This document shows positions 34,609 through 42,327 of a stretch of DNA of 53,037 bases, in pieces (position 1 is the stretch's first letter; each line of letters begins with the position of its first letter). A program made the translations under genes and the position numbers. The notes beneath the pieces were generated by a model. It made no database searches, was not told the origin of the DNA, and was given only the letters and a program-made list of their open reading frames with translations. Source of the stretch: Lachnospiraceae bacterium UBA2860 (GTDB lineage: Bacteria > Bacillota > Clostridia > Lachnospirales > Lachnospiraceae); assembly GCA_002350625.1 (NCBI GenBank), contig DEFE01000026.1, positions 1-53,037 of the forward strand, given 5' to 3'.

Positions 34609-35481
34609 ATGCGAAAGATGACAAAAGCGGACTGCGGAGAAGCGATCGGTCTTGACGAGCTGAAAAGCCATCTCACGAAAATGCTGGCGGCATTTGCCGC
34701 GTTCAGCGAATCTCATGGGCTCCGCTATTACCTGTCCGGGGGAACGCTGCTCGGCGCCGTCCGGCACAAGGGCTTTATTCCCTGGGACGACGATATTGAC
34801 ATCAACATGCCGCGCCCCGACTGCGAGAAGCTCATGGAGCTCTCCGGCGGCCGGATCGGCCGCTACCGCCTCGTGCCCCCGAATCCGGGGCCTCTGTACC
34901 GCGCCAATCACTGGAAGCTCTATGACCCCGGCATCGTCATCGAGAACTCGGTGAAGGGGACAAGCGCGAAGATGCAGTACCACCCAGCGTTCATCGACAT
35001 TTTCCCGATCGAGGGGCTGCCGGATACGGAAGAGGCGAACCGCCGCCACTATGCGGCGATGACATTTGCGAAGATCATGCTCGGCTGCGCGGACAGCACC
35101 TGGTTTCACGGCAGGACGCTGCCGGCAAAGCTGTTTCACGCATCGGCGAGACCTTTTGTGCTCCTCACGGGCCGGAAAAGCTGGTTCCGCCTCATTGAGC
35201 GGATCGCCCGCTCCATTCCGTACGAGACGGCCGATTATGTGGGCGTCATGATGACGATGATCCACACGACGGAGGAGCGGGTGCTGAAGCGGGAGTACGA
35301 GCCGCAGATTGAAGTTTCGTTCGAGGGTTCGCTCTACAAGGCGCCTGCGGGCTATGACAGGTATCTCACCCAGCTGTACGGGCCGGACTACATGCTTCTC
35401 CCGCCGCCGGAAAAACGCAAGTCTCACCACGACTACAAAATCTATCGCCGCGCAGCGCGGCCGCGGGGAAGCTCGGTATGA
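34609..35481 (+). CDS. LicD-family phosphotransferase B
   Basis: A 290-residue second LicD protein. Motifs are YYLSGGTLLGAVRHKGFIPWDD with DDDID at 60-64, HPAFIDIFPIEGLPD and the end LYGPDYMLLPPPEKRKSHH. It is predicted to transfer a phospho-alcohol from a CDP donor to the polymer. It follows the cytidylyltransferase by 24 bases with GGGGAG ahead of the ATG, and its stop overlaps the start of the pyruvyltransferase gene (ATGA). The proximity to the cytidylyltransferase suggests a donor-synthesis/transfer pair. Confidence 0.9.
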   Translation: MRKMTKADCGEAIGLDELKSHLTKMLAAFAAFSESHGLRYYLSGGTLLGAVRHKGFIPWDDDIDINMPRPDCEKLMELSGGRIGRYRLVPPNPGPLYRANHWKLYDPGIVIENSVKGTSAKMQYHPAFIDIFPIEGLPDTEEANRRHYAAMTFAKIMLGCADSTWFHGRTLPAKLFHASARPFVLLTGRKSWFRLIERIARSIPYETADYVGVMMTMIHTTEERVLKREYEPQIEVSFEGSLYKAPAGYDRYLTQLYGPDYMLLPPPEKRKSHHDYKIYRRAARPRGSSV

Positions 35482-36761
35482 AGATCGCAGTGTGCGGGCT
35501 GGTCAACAGCGAAAACTTAGGTGAAAAGTTCATATCCCGGAGCCTCATCCATCTCCTTGAGGAGGAGCTTGAAAAGCGCGGCGTCACGGACCTTTCCTTC
35601 CGGGAGGTCGACATCCGCGCGACAAAAGAAGGGCACTACACGTACCGGAACCCGGTCGAGAAGCGGATGCGGACGCTCAGCGGCTACAGTCTTTACGGCC
35701 TGCCGCTCGACCTTCTTGACGTGCGCCTGAAGCGCATCGTGCAAAGCTCGGACGACCTTGAGAAGAAGAACAGGATCAGCCGCTTCCGCCACGCGCTGTG
35801 GCGGGCGGGGCGCAATTTCGGACAGCGCTACAGGCGCTATTTCGACGCCCGCTTTGCCGGGGCCGACGTCATCGTAATCGACGGCGCGGGCCTTCTCGAG
35901 TACAGCTGGAACGAATATCAGGAGCCGCTCCTTGCGATCACTTTGTACGCCGAGAAGCACGGCATCCCGGTCTTTTACAACGCGATCGGAAGAGCGGGAG
36001 AGTACGACCCGAAGGACACGCGCTGCCGCGTGCTCATGCGGGCGCTGCGCTCGGACGCCGTGAAGTACATCTCGGCGAGGGACTCGCTTCGAAACGTGCA
36101 GAACTGCGCGGGAAAGCGGAAGACGGTCCGCATGAGAGCGGACGCGGCTTTTACGGTGAGCGACGCTTTCTCCGTCCGCGCGGAGGAAGAGCGTTCCGTC
36201 ATCGGCATCGGCCTCATCCGCGGAAATGCGCTCACGACCTACCGCCGGGATTTCTCCGAGGAGGCGTGGATCGAGCTGTTCGCGGGCATTGCCCGTGAGC
36301 TGGATAGACGCGGCTGCCCGTACATGTTCTTCACAAATGGCGAAAAGCTGGATGAGGAGCTCGGCCGGAAGGTGCTCGCGCGCCTCGGCCTTCCCGAGAC
36401 GTACCTTGCGGAGCGCCCGACCGACGCGGAGGTCCTCTTGCACACGATCGCGGGATTTAGGGGACTTATCACCTGCCGCATGCATTCATCGATCGCGGCA
36501 TTTTCGATGGGGATTCCTTCGGTCATCCTCAGCTGGAACGACAAGGTCGACAAGTATATGAAGGAAATCGGCTGTCCGGAGCGCGCCATTGATCTTGCGC
36601 ATTTCGAGCCGGTTTATGTCTGCGATGCGCTTGAGAAAGCACTCGAAGAGGGCGTAAGCCCCGCGGCGCAGGCGCGCATGTGCGGCCTCGCAAGGCAGAG
36701 CGCGGCGGAGATCGCAGGCATCCTGACCGGCGAAGGCGCTGGAGAAGGAAGCGCCATTTAA
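35478..36761 (+). CDS. polysaccharide pyruvyl transferase family protein
   Basis: A 427-residue protein of the PS_pyruv_trans/CsaB family, which adds ketal-linked pyruvate from phosphoenolpyruvate to surface sugars. It starts with IAVCGLVNSENLGEKFISRSL. It has VIVIDGAGLLEYSWNEYQ and PVFYNAIGRAGEYD in the first half. In the second half it has GIGLIRGNALTTYRRDF and the conserved GLITCRMHSSIAAFSMGIPSV with the catalytic-region His. Some members transfer other groups, so pyruvate is the default. It overlaps licD B by 4 bases. Confidence 0.87.
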   Translation: MKIAVCGLVNSENLGEKFISRSLIHLLEEELEKRGVTDLSFREVDIRATKEGHYTYRNPVEKRMRTLSGYSLYGLPLDLLDVRLKRIVQSSDDLEKKNRISRFRHALWRAGRNFGQRYRRYFDARFAGADVIVIDGAGLLEYSWNEYQEPLLAITLYAEKHGIPVFYNAIGRAGEYDPKDTRCRVLMRALRSDAVKYISARDSLRNVQNCAGKRKTVRMRADAAFTVSDAFSVRAEEERSVIGIGLIRGNALTTYRRDFSEEAWIELFAGIARELDRRGCPYMFFTNGEKLDEELGRKVLARLGLPETYLAERPTDAEVLLHTIAGFRGLITCRMHSSIAAFSMGIPSVILSWNDKVDKYMKEIGCPERAIDLAHFEPVYVCDALEKALEEGVSPAAQARMCGLARQSAAEIAGILTGEGAGEGSAI

Positions 36762-36788
36762 GGAAAGAAAGGAAATCCGGGAGAGAAG

Positions 36789-38153
36789 ATGAAACGGGAA
36801 AAGGCGGCAAAAATTCTGAGAGCAGCACTCTTTCTGCTGCTTCTTATTTTTGTCTTAAAAAACGCCTCTTTCCTCCTTGCGCCGAAGACGGCGGAGCGCA
36901 AGTACAGGCGCTTCTTCTCGGAAAAGGCCGGCTTTGACGTGCTCTTTACCGGCATCAGCCTCACGATGGTCGGCGTCTACCCGATGGAGCTCTACGACGA
37001 GTACGGCCTGACCTCTTTCAATATGGGGGAATCGGGCTGCCGGCCGCAGGCCGCCTACTGGGCGCTGAAAATGGCGCTTGACGACTGCGACCCCTCCCTC
37101 GTCGTCATCGACGTGCGGCGCATGGATCTCACTGAGAAGACGCTGCCGGAGTATGCGCGGCACACGCTGGACGCATTTCCGCTGTCGCTGACAAAATGCC
37201 GCGCGGCCTTTGACCTCTACGAGGACTTTGCGGACAGGATGAGTATGATCTTCCCGATCGTCAGCTATCACTACCGCTGGAGCGAGCTCGAAAAGAGCGA
37301 CTTCAGGGTGAATGCCTACCGGCTCGACAACGGCGCGAGGCATTATATGGGGGACGACCTGCGCGTGGCGCAGGTGAAGACTTACCCCGTCGTCCCCGCG
37401 GACGACGCGCGGCCGCCGGAGGAGGTCTCCGCGGCTTATCTTAAAAAGATGATCGAGCTGTGCCGGTCAAGAGGCATCTCCGTGATGCTTCAGGAGCTGC
37501 CCTGCCCGCTGCCCGAGGACGATCAGCGCTACGCGAACGGCGTTCAGGCGGTCGCCGACGAATACGGCGTACCCTACCTGAATCTCTATCACGAGGATAT
37601 GATCAATTACGGCACGGACTTCGCCAACGCGAAGCACATGAACGACTCCGGGGCAAGAAAATCGACGCACGCCATCGGCGCCTTTATCCGCGATCATTTT
37701 GACATTCCCGACAGAAGGGACGACCCGTCCTATTCTGACTGGAACGGGCAGCTTGAGAAATACATGGATTTTAAGAAAGACCGCCTTAAGTCTCAGAAGA
37801 AGGCGGATGTCTTCCTCATGCTGCTGAGGGACGCGCGTTTCGACACGGGCATCAGGATCAGCGCAAATGCCGGCTGCCTGAGCGACGGCAAACTCATGGA
37901 GCTTGTGCGGAATATCGCGGGAGAAGAGCTGCCGCTCCTTGAAAAAGCCATTGCGGGCGGAGAGGAGTACAGGGCCTATATCCGGGGTGCGGACGGGACG
38001 GCGGCGGAGAGCCTTCGCGGGGATCCGGTGCAGCTTGCACCTTCCGACGCGGACTGGCAGAAGGGGAGCTCCGCGGAGCCGCCCGCGGGAGAGATGGACA
38101 TCTGCGTGTTCGACGCGCGCACCGGGGAGCCGGTTCTTGAAAAGAGCTTCTGA
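36789..38153 (+). CDS. SGNH/AlgX-like membrane-anchored protein B
   Basis: A 454-residue protein with one N-terminal transmembrane helix (about residues 10-31) and an extracellular SGNH-like domain. Block I reads VLFTGISL (S57, with I replacing the usual D). The late histidine is in NAKHMND, where N replaces the usual D of DxxH. It shares VYPMELY-x2-YG with the protein at 17359 and has an extra C-terminal domain of about 110 residues. The lost D residues raise the question of whether it is active. It is the last gene of the plus-strand polysaccharide run. Confidence 0.68.
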   Translation: MKREKAAKILRAALFLLLLIFVLKNASFLLAPKTAERKYRRFFSEKAGFDVLFTGISLTMVGVYPMELYDEYGLTSFNMGESGCRPQAAYWALKMALDDCDPSLVVIDVRRMDLTEKTLPEYARHTLDAFPLSLTKCRAAFDLYEDFADRMSMIFPIVSYHYRWSELEKSDFRVNAYRLDNGARHYMGDDLRVAQVKTYPVVPADDARPPEEVSAAYLKKMIELCRSRGISVMLQELPCPLPEDDQRYANGVQAVADEYGVPYLNLYHEDMINYGTDFANAKHMNDSGARKSTHAIGAFIRDHFDIPDRRDDPSYSDWNGQLEKYMDFKKDRLKSQKKADVFLMLLRDARFDTGIRISANAGCLSDGKLMELVRNIAGEELPLLEKAIAGGEEYRAYIRGADGTAAESLRGDPVQLAPSDADWQKGSSAEPPAGEMDICVFDARTGEPVLEKSF

Positions 38154-38187
38154 GAAAACCGGAAAAAGAGCATTCATAAAGCATGAA

Positions 38188-38218
38188 AAGAGCGCCCTTT
38201 CAGGCGCTCTTGATTTCT
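38188..38218. terminator. bidirectional terminator between polysaccharide run and potD
   Basis: AAGAGCGCC, a CTTTCA loop and GGCGCTCTT, with T-rich sequence on both sides. The potD stop codon lies in the loop. Confidence 0.8.
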
Positions 38219-39291
38219 TTCCAGAGATTGTAGTAGAGACGCTCGGCGTCCGTGCCGAGGTAGCGGTAGGCCTCCAGATCGTACTTGCCGACGTCCGGGA
38301 AGAGCACTTCGTTCGAAAGTGTCTCCTCGTCCATGAGCTCCATCGCGCCGATGTTCGGCGTGGAGTAGTAGATGTACTCGAAATTCATGAGCGCGATATC
38401 CGGCCGGCACATGAAATTGATCCAGTCGTAAGCCGCTTTTTTGTGCCGTGAATCCTTGGTCACGACCCAGGCGTCGACCCAAACATTCGTTCCCTCTTTC
38501 GGGATGCAGTAGGAGAGGGATTCATTTTCTTCGCGCGTGTATTCCGCCTCGCCGGAGTAGATGACGCCGATCTTTGACTCCCCGGCGATCATCTTGTCGC
38601 GCACCTCGTCGACGACGTAGGCCTGCACGAGCGGCTTCTGCTCGATGAGCAGGTTTTTCGCCTCCTCCAGTTCGTTCAGATCGGTCGTATTGAGCGAGTA
38701 GCCGAGCTTTTTGAGCGCGACGGCAAACAGGTCCCGCACGCTGTCCTGCATGAGGATCTCGTCGTTGTATTTCTCGTCCCACAGGACGTCCCAGCTGGTG
38801 ATCTCCTCGTCCACGCGCTCCGAATCATAGAGAATGCCGACGGTTCCCCAGGTGTAGGGGACGGAATAGAGGTTGCCGGGATCGAAGTCCTCGCTCATGC
38901 GCCAGAACTGCTCACCGATATTGGTCTTGGCCTCGGGCATGGCGTCCATGTCGAGCTCCGCCAAAAGGCCCTCGCCCGCCATCTTGGCGATCATGTAGTC
39001 GGAAGGGCAGAGAACGTCGTACTGCGACGGATCCGCCGCGACCTTCGGGTACATGATCTCGTTGGTCTCAAAGACGTCGTAGACCACCTTGTAGCCGGTC
39101 TCTTCCTCGAAGAGGCCGATGACCTCCGGGTCGATATACTCTCCCCAGTTGTAGACGTAGAGCCGGTTGCTGTCATTATCCGGCGCATCCTCCCGCTCGC
39201 GGGAGGATTTTCCGCAGCCTGCCGCAAGATAAGCGGTGAGGCCTGCCGCAAGAAGCGGGAGGCAGATGGAAAAGACGGTCTTTTTTTTCAT
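38200..39291 (-). CDS. potD: polyamine ABC transporter substrate-binding lipoprotein
   Basis: A 363-residue solute-binding lipoprotein. The signal peptide ends in the lipobox LAAGC, so it is anchored to the membrane outer face. The mature part starts RLYVYNWGEYIDPEVI, the hallmark of PotD-type spermidine/putrescine binders. Further marks are YDVLCPSDYMIAKM, PYTWGTVGILYD and FMCRPDIALMNFEYIYYSTPN. The ATG at 39291 has AAAGGAGG 9 bases upstream and lies 1 base after the potC stop. It is the last gene of potABCD. Confidence 0.95.
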   Translation of the reverse strand: MKKKTVFSICLPLLAAGLTAYLAAGCGKSSREREDAPDNDSNRLYVYNWGEYIDPEVIGLFEEETGYKVVYDVFETNEIMYPKVAADPSQYDVLCPSDYMIAKMAGEGLLAELDMDAMPEAKTNIGEQFWRMSEDFDPGNLYSVPYTWGTVGILYDSERVDEEITSWDVLWDEKYNDEILMQDSVRDLFAVALKKLGYSLNTTDLNELEEAKNLLIEQKPLVQAYVVDEVRDKMIAGESKIGVIYSGEAEYTREENESLSYCIPKEGTNVWVDAWVVTKDSRHKKAAYDWINFMCRPDIALMNFEYIYYSTPNIGAMELMDEETLSNEVLFPDVGKYDLEAYRYLGTDAERLYYNLWKEIKSA

Positions 39292-39292
39292 A

Positions 39293-40090
39293 TCAGACGG
39301 CCTCCTTTCCATGTGCATCTGCTTTAGCCGGCACGCGGTTGACGAGGATGAGAAGGAGCAGTACGGTCACGAAGATCATGGCCGACAGCGCGTACATCTC
39401 GGGCTTGATGCCGAGCTTCACTTCGGAGTAGATCTTGGTCGAGAGCGTGTGCACGCCCGCGCCCGCCGTGAAGTGAGTGATGATGAAGTCGTCGATCGAC
39501 ATCGTGAAGGCCATGAGGCCGCCGGAGAGAATCGCCGGCATGATCTCAGGCAGCACCGTTTTGAAAAAGGCGTAGACCGGGGATGCCCCCAGATCGAGCG
39601 CCGCCTCGTAGATGTGAGGATTGAGCTCACGATAGCGCGGCATCACGTTTAAGATCACGTAGGGGATGTTGAAGGTGATGTGCGCGAGCAGGATCGTGAC
39701 GAAGCCGAACTGGATGCGGAGCGTCAGAAAGAGCAGCATGAAGGAGACGCCGGTGACGATATCCGCGTTCAGCATCGGGACATTGGTCACGCCCATGAGA
39801 ATCGTGCGGGGGCTCTTTTTGAGCTTCGACATGTAGATGACGGCCGCGGTGCCGAGGATGACCGAGATGACGGAGCTCAGAAGCGCGAGCAGGATCGTGT
39901 TCGTGAAAGCTTCTCCGATCGACGCGTCCGTAAAGAGAGAGCGGTACCAGTCGAGCGTGAATCCGCCCCAGTGCCCGCGGCTCTTGCTGCTGTTGAAGGA
40001 CTGCACGATGAGCAGCGCGATCGGCGCGTACATGAAGATGAAGATCAGGGCGATATAGAGCCTTTTCAGGCCCTTGTACTTTGTTTTCAT
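39293..40090 (-). CDS. potC: polyamine ABC transporter permease PotC
   Basis: A 265-residue inner-membrane permease with six predicted helices. The EAA loop that contacts the ATPase reads YEAALDLGASPVYAFFKTVLPEIMPAI. The length and the NSSKSRGHWGGFTLDWY segment match PotC. It overlaps the potB end by 4 bases (ATGA type), and potD starts 1 base after its stop, indicating translational coupling throughout. Confidence 0.95.
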   Translation of the reverse strand: MKTKYKGLKRLYIALIFIFMYAPIALLIVQSFNSSKSRGHWGGFTLDWYRSLFTDASIGEAFTNTILLALLSSVISVILGTAAVIYMSKLKKSPRTILMGVTNVPMLNADIVTGVSFMLLFLTLRIQFGFVTILLAHITFNIPYVILNVMPRYRELNPHIYEAALDLGASPVYAFFKTVLPEIMPAILSGGLMAFTMSIDDFIITHFTAGAGVHTLSTKIYSEVKLGIKPEMYALSAMIFVTVLLLLILVNRVPAKADAHGKEAV

Positions 40091-40914
40091 GCTTTTGCCT
40101 CCTCTCCTTTTTCAGTGACTGCCGAGATGACGACGTTGATGATGATAAAGATCAGCAGTACAAGAGAGAGGCCGGAGCCCAGGTTCCAGTCGTAGGCGAC
40201 CATGAATTCCTGCTCGATGACATTTCCGATGAGCAGGATCTTGCCGCCGCCCAGAAGCGAGGAGACGACGAAGGTCGTGAGCGCCGGGATGAAAACCATC
40301 GTGACGCCGGAGATGACGCCGGGCAGCGAGAGCGGGAAGATGACCCGAAGGAAGGTGATCCTGCCGTCGGCTCCCAGGTCGCGGGCGGCGTTGATGACAT
40401 TTTTGTCGATTTTCTCGAGCGCGTTGTAGATCGGCAACACCATGAACGGCAGGAAGTTGTAGACCATGCCGAGGATGATGGCGCCGTTCGTGTTGATCAT
40501 GCGGAGCGGCGCAAAACCCAGCGCGGTGAGCGCCGTGTTGATGATGCCGGTTTTCTCGAGAATGGACTGCCAGGCGTAGGTGCGCAGCAGGAAATTCATC
40601 CACATCGGGACGATGAGGAGCATCGTGAGGAAGGAATCCGAGCCCTTCTGCAGCTCCACGAGAAACATGCACAGCGGATACGCGAGCAGAAAGCAGACGA
40701 CCGTCGCGAGGAAGGAGAGCAGAAGCGCCATGAGGAGCGCCTTGCTGTGCGCCGGGTCGGCGATCGCCGCGACATTGGCGAAGGTAAACGCCCCGTTCTC
40801 ATCCGTGAGGCCGTACCAGACGACCATGATGAGCGGGATGACGATAAAGGCCGCGGCCCAGAAGATGTAGGGCAGGCCCAGAAATGCGGAGGATAGTCTT
40901 CTGGTTTTACTCAT
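40087..40914 (-). CDS. potB: polyamine ABC transporter permease PotB
   Basis: A 275-residue inner-membrane permease with six predicted helices. The EAA loop is INAARDLGADGRITFLRVIFP. It has typical PotB marks (MLLIVPMWMNFLLRTYAWQSIL and NGAIILGMVYNFLPFMVLPIY). The start at 40914 (MSKTRRLS) is preferred, with GAGGAGG about 12 bases upstream inside the potA end; an ATG 7 codons earlier has a weaker site. It overlaps potA by 8 bases. Confidence 0.95.
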   Translation of the reverse strand: MSKTRRLSSAFLGLPYIFWAAAFIVIPLIMVVWYGLTDENGAFTFANVAAIADPAHSKALLMALLLSFLATVVCFLLAYPLCMFLVELQKGSDSFLTMLLIVPMWMNFLLRTYAWQSILEKTGIINTALTALGFAPLRMINTNGAIILGMVYNFLPFMVLPIYNALEKIDKNVINAARDLGADGRITFLRVIFPLSLPGVISGVTMVFIPALTTFVVSSLLGGGKILLIGNVIEQEFMVAYDWNLGSGLSLVLLIFIIINVVISAVTEKGEEAKA

Positions 40915-41980
40915 CGGTTCTGACGGCCTCCTCATCCTCGGAAGCAGGCTTGTTCATGACCTGGATGTTGAAGGGGTGCACGTAGATGTCGACCTCGTTG
41001 CCGACGGCGCAGGGCTCCGTGGAATGGGCCACCCACTCGCGGCCGTTTACGTCCACGCACATCTCGTAGTGGACGCCCTTGAAGATGAGGTCCGTGACGA
41101 CGCCGGAGACGAGGCCCTTGCCCTTCTCCACGAGGTCGACGTCCTCGGGCCTTATGACGATATCGACCGGTTTCTTCGTGCCGAAGCCGGTGTCGACGCA
41201 GGGGAAGGGGGCGCCGTCGATGGTGATGAGCTCGTCCTTTTCGAAAATGGCGGGGAAGAGATTGCTGTCTCCGATAAAGTCCGCGACAAAAGCGTTCTCC
41301 GGCTCGTTGTAGATGGATTCCGGAGAGCCCATCTGCTGGATGTAGCCCTGGTTCATGACGACGATGTTGTCGGACATGGTGAGGGCTTCCTGCTGGTCGT
41401 GCGTGACGTAGAGGAAGGTGATGCTGAGCTCGTTCTTCATGCGGATGAGCTCATACTGCATGTCCTGGCGAAGCTTCAGGTCGAGGGCGCCGAGCGGCTC
41501 GTCGAGAAGCAGCACGCGCGGCTCGTTGACGATGGCGCGGGCGATGGCGACGCGCTGCTGCTGGCCGCCGGAAAGGGTGGTGACCGAGCGCTTCTCATAG
41601 CCGGTGAGCCCCACGAGATTCAGGGCGTAGGCGATCTTGTCCTCGATGTAGGACTTCGGTTTTTTCTTAATATTAAGGCCGAACGCGATGTTGTCGGCGA
41701 CGTTCATGTGGGTAAAGAGGGCGTAGTTCTGAAAGACTGTGTTGAGCTGTCTCTTATTGGGCGGAAGAGATGTGATGTCGCGCCCCTCAAAGATGACTGA
41801 TCCTTTGTCAGGAGTCTCGAAGCCGGCCAGAATGCGGAGGGTGGTGGTCTTCCCGCAGCCCGAGGGACCGAGCAGGGTGACAAACTCGTTTTCGTGAATC
41901 GTGAGATCGAGGTCGTCCAGCACTATTTTGCCGTCATATGACTTCGAGATGTGATTGAGATGGATCAGTTCATTTTTCAA
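40907..41980 (-). CDS. potA: polyamine ABC transporter ATPase
   Basis: A 357-residue ABC ATPase that powers polyamine import. Walker A is GPSGCGKTT, signature LSGGQQQRVAIARAI, Walker B VLLLDEPLGALD and H-loop VTHDQ. A C-terminal TOBE-type domain (DIVIRPEDVDLV) marks the MalK/PotA group. The start is TTG at 41980: GGGAGG lies 9 bases upstream. A tiny ATG-AGT-TGA frame sits between that site and the TTG and overlaps it. First gene of potABCD. Confidence 0.95.
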   Translation of the reverse strand: MKNELIHLNHISKSYDGKIVLDDLDLTIHENEFVTLLGPSGCGKTTTLRILAGFETPDKGSVIFEGRDITSLPPNKRQLNTVFQNYALFTHMNVADNIAFGLNIKKKPKSYIEDKIAYALNLVGLTGYEKRSVTTLSGGQQQRVAIARAIVNEPRVLLLDEPLGALDLKLRQDMQYELIRMKNELSITFLYVTHDQQEALTMSDNIVVMNQGYIQQMGSPESIYNEPENAFVADFIGDSNLFPAIFEKDELITIDGAPFPCVDTGFGTKKPVDIVIRPEDVDLVEKGKGLVSGVVTDLIFKGVHYEMCVDVNGREWVAHSTEPCAVGNEVDIYVHPFNIQVMNKPASEDEEAVRTDE

Positions 41981-42174
41981 CTCATACGTCCTCCCTGATA
42001 GATAGATCTGTGCGCGTTTTTTCTTATGGAAGCTGCGCTCATATAAAACCCGTGAAAGGCTTCACGGCGTATTGTATCATCTTTTTCGGGGTGTGCATAT
42101 AGTGATTCCCGTCAAAGATGACAAAATAAACAAGCGTCAGGTCACAAATTCGTCACGTTTTTTGAAAAAAGCTC

Positions 42175-42203
42175 TTGCGTGTTACCAAGCGCTCGGGTAT
42201 ACT
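42175..42203 (+). promoter_or_regulatory. promoter of the transglutaminase-like gene
   Basis: TTGCGT (42175-42180), a 17-base spacer and TATACT (42198-42203). The predicted start is near 42210, leaving a leader of about 118 bases. Confidence 0.7.
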
Positions 42204-42227
42204 AAATTTAACTATAAGGGATGCTGT

Positions 42228-42243
42228 GCGAAAACGTTTTCGC
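42228..42243. promoter_or_regulatory. LacI-family-type palindromic operator
   Basis: Perfect 16-bp palindrome GCGAAAACGTTTTCGC with a central CG, as in LacI/GalR-family and CcpA-like sites. It lies about 18 bases downstream of the predicted transcription start, a position suited to a repressor roadblock. The regulator is not in the window. Confidence 0.55.
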
Positions 42244-42327
42244 CTATGTTCTCTTTAAGTTCACGTTCAGTGACCGGGCTGTATCGCTTTACAACACCCG
42301 CTTATACGTAAGAAGGATGTGATTTAT

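Larger units (their letters stand above)
41981..42327. promoter_or_regulatory. divergent intergenic region, potA and transglutaminase-like gene
   Basis: 347 bases without a gene. For potA (minus) a candidate promoter is TTGTCA (42124-42119), a 17-base spacer and TATATG (42101-42096), giving a leader of about 109 bases. That leader carries a 7-bp hairpin (42050-42067, CCGTGAA with its complement) followed by GTTTTAT, a possible attenuator. For the plus gene there is a better promoter at 42175-42203 and a palindrome at 42228-42243. Nothing else is seen. Confidence 0.55.
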
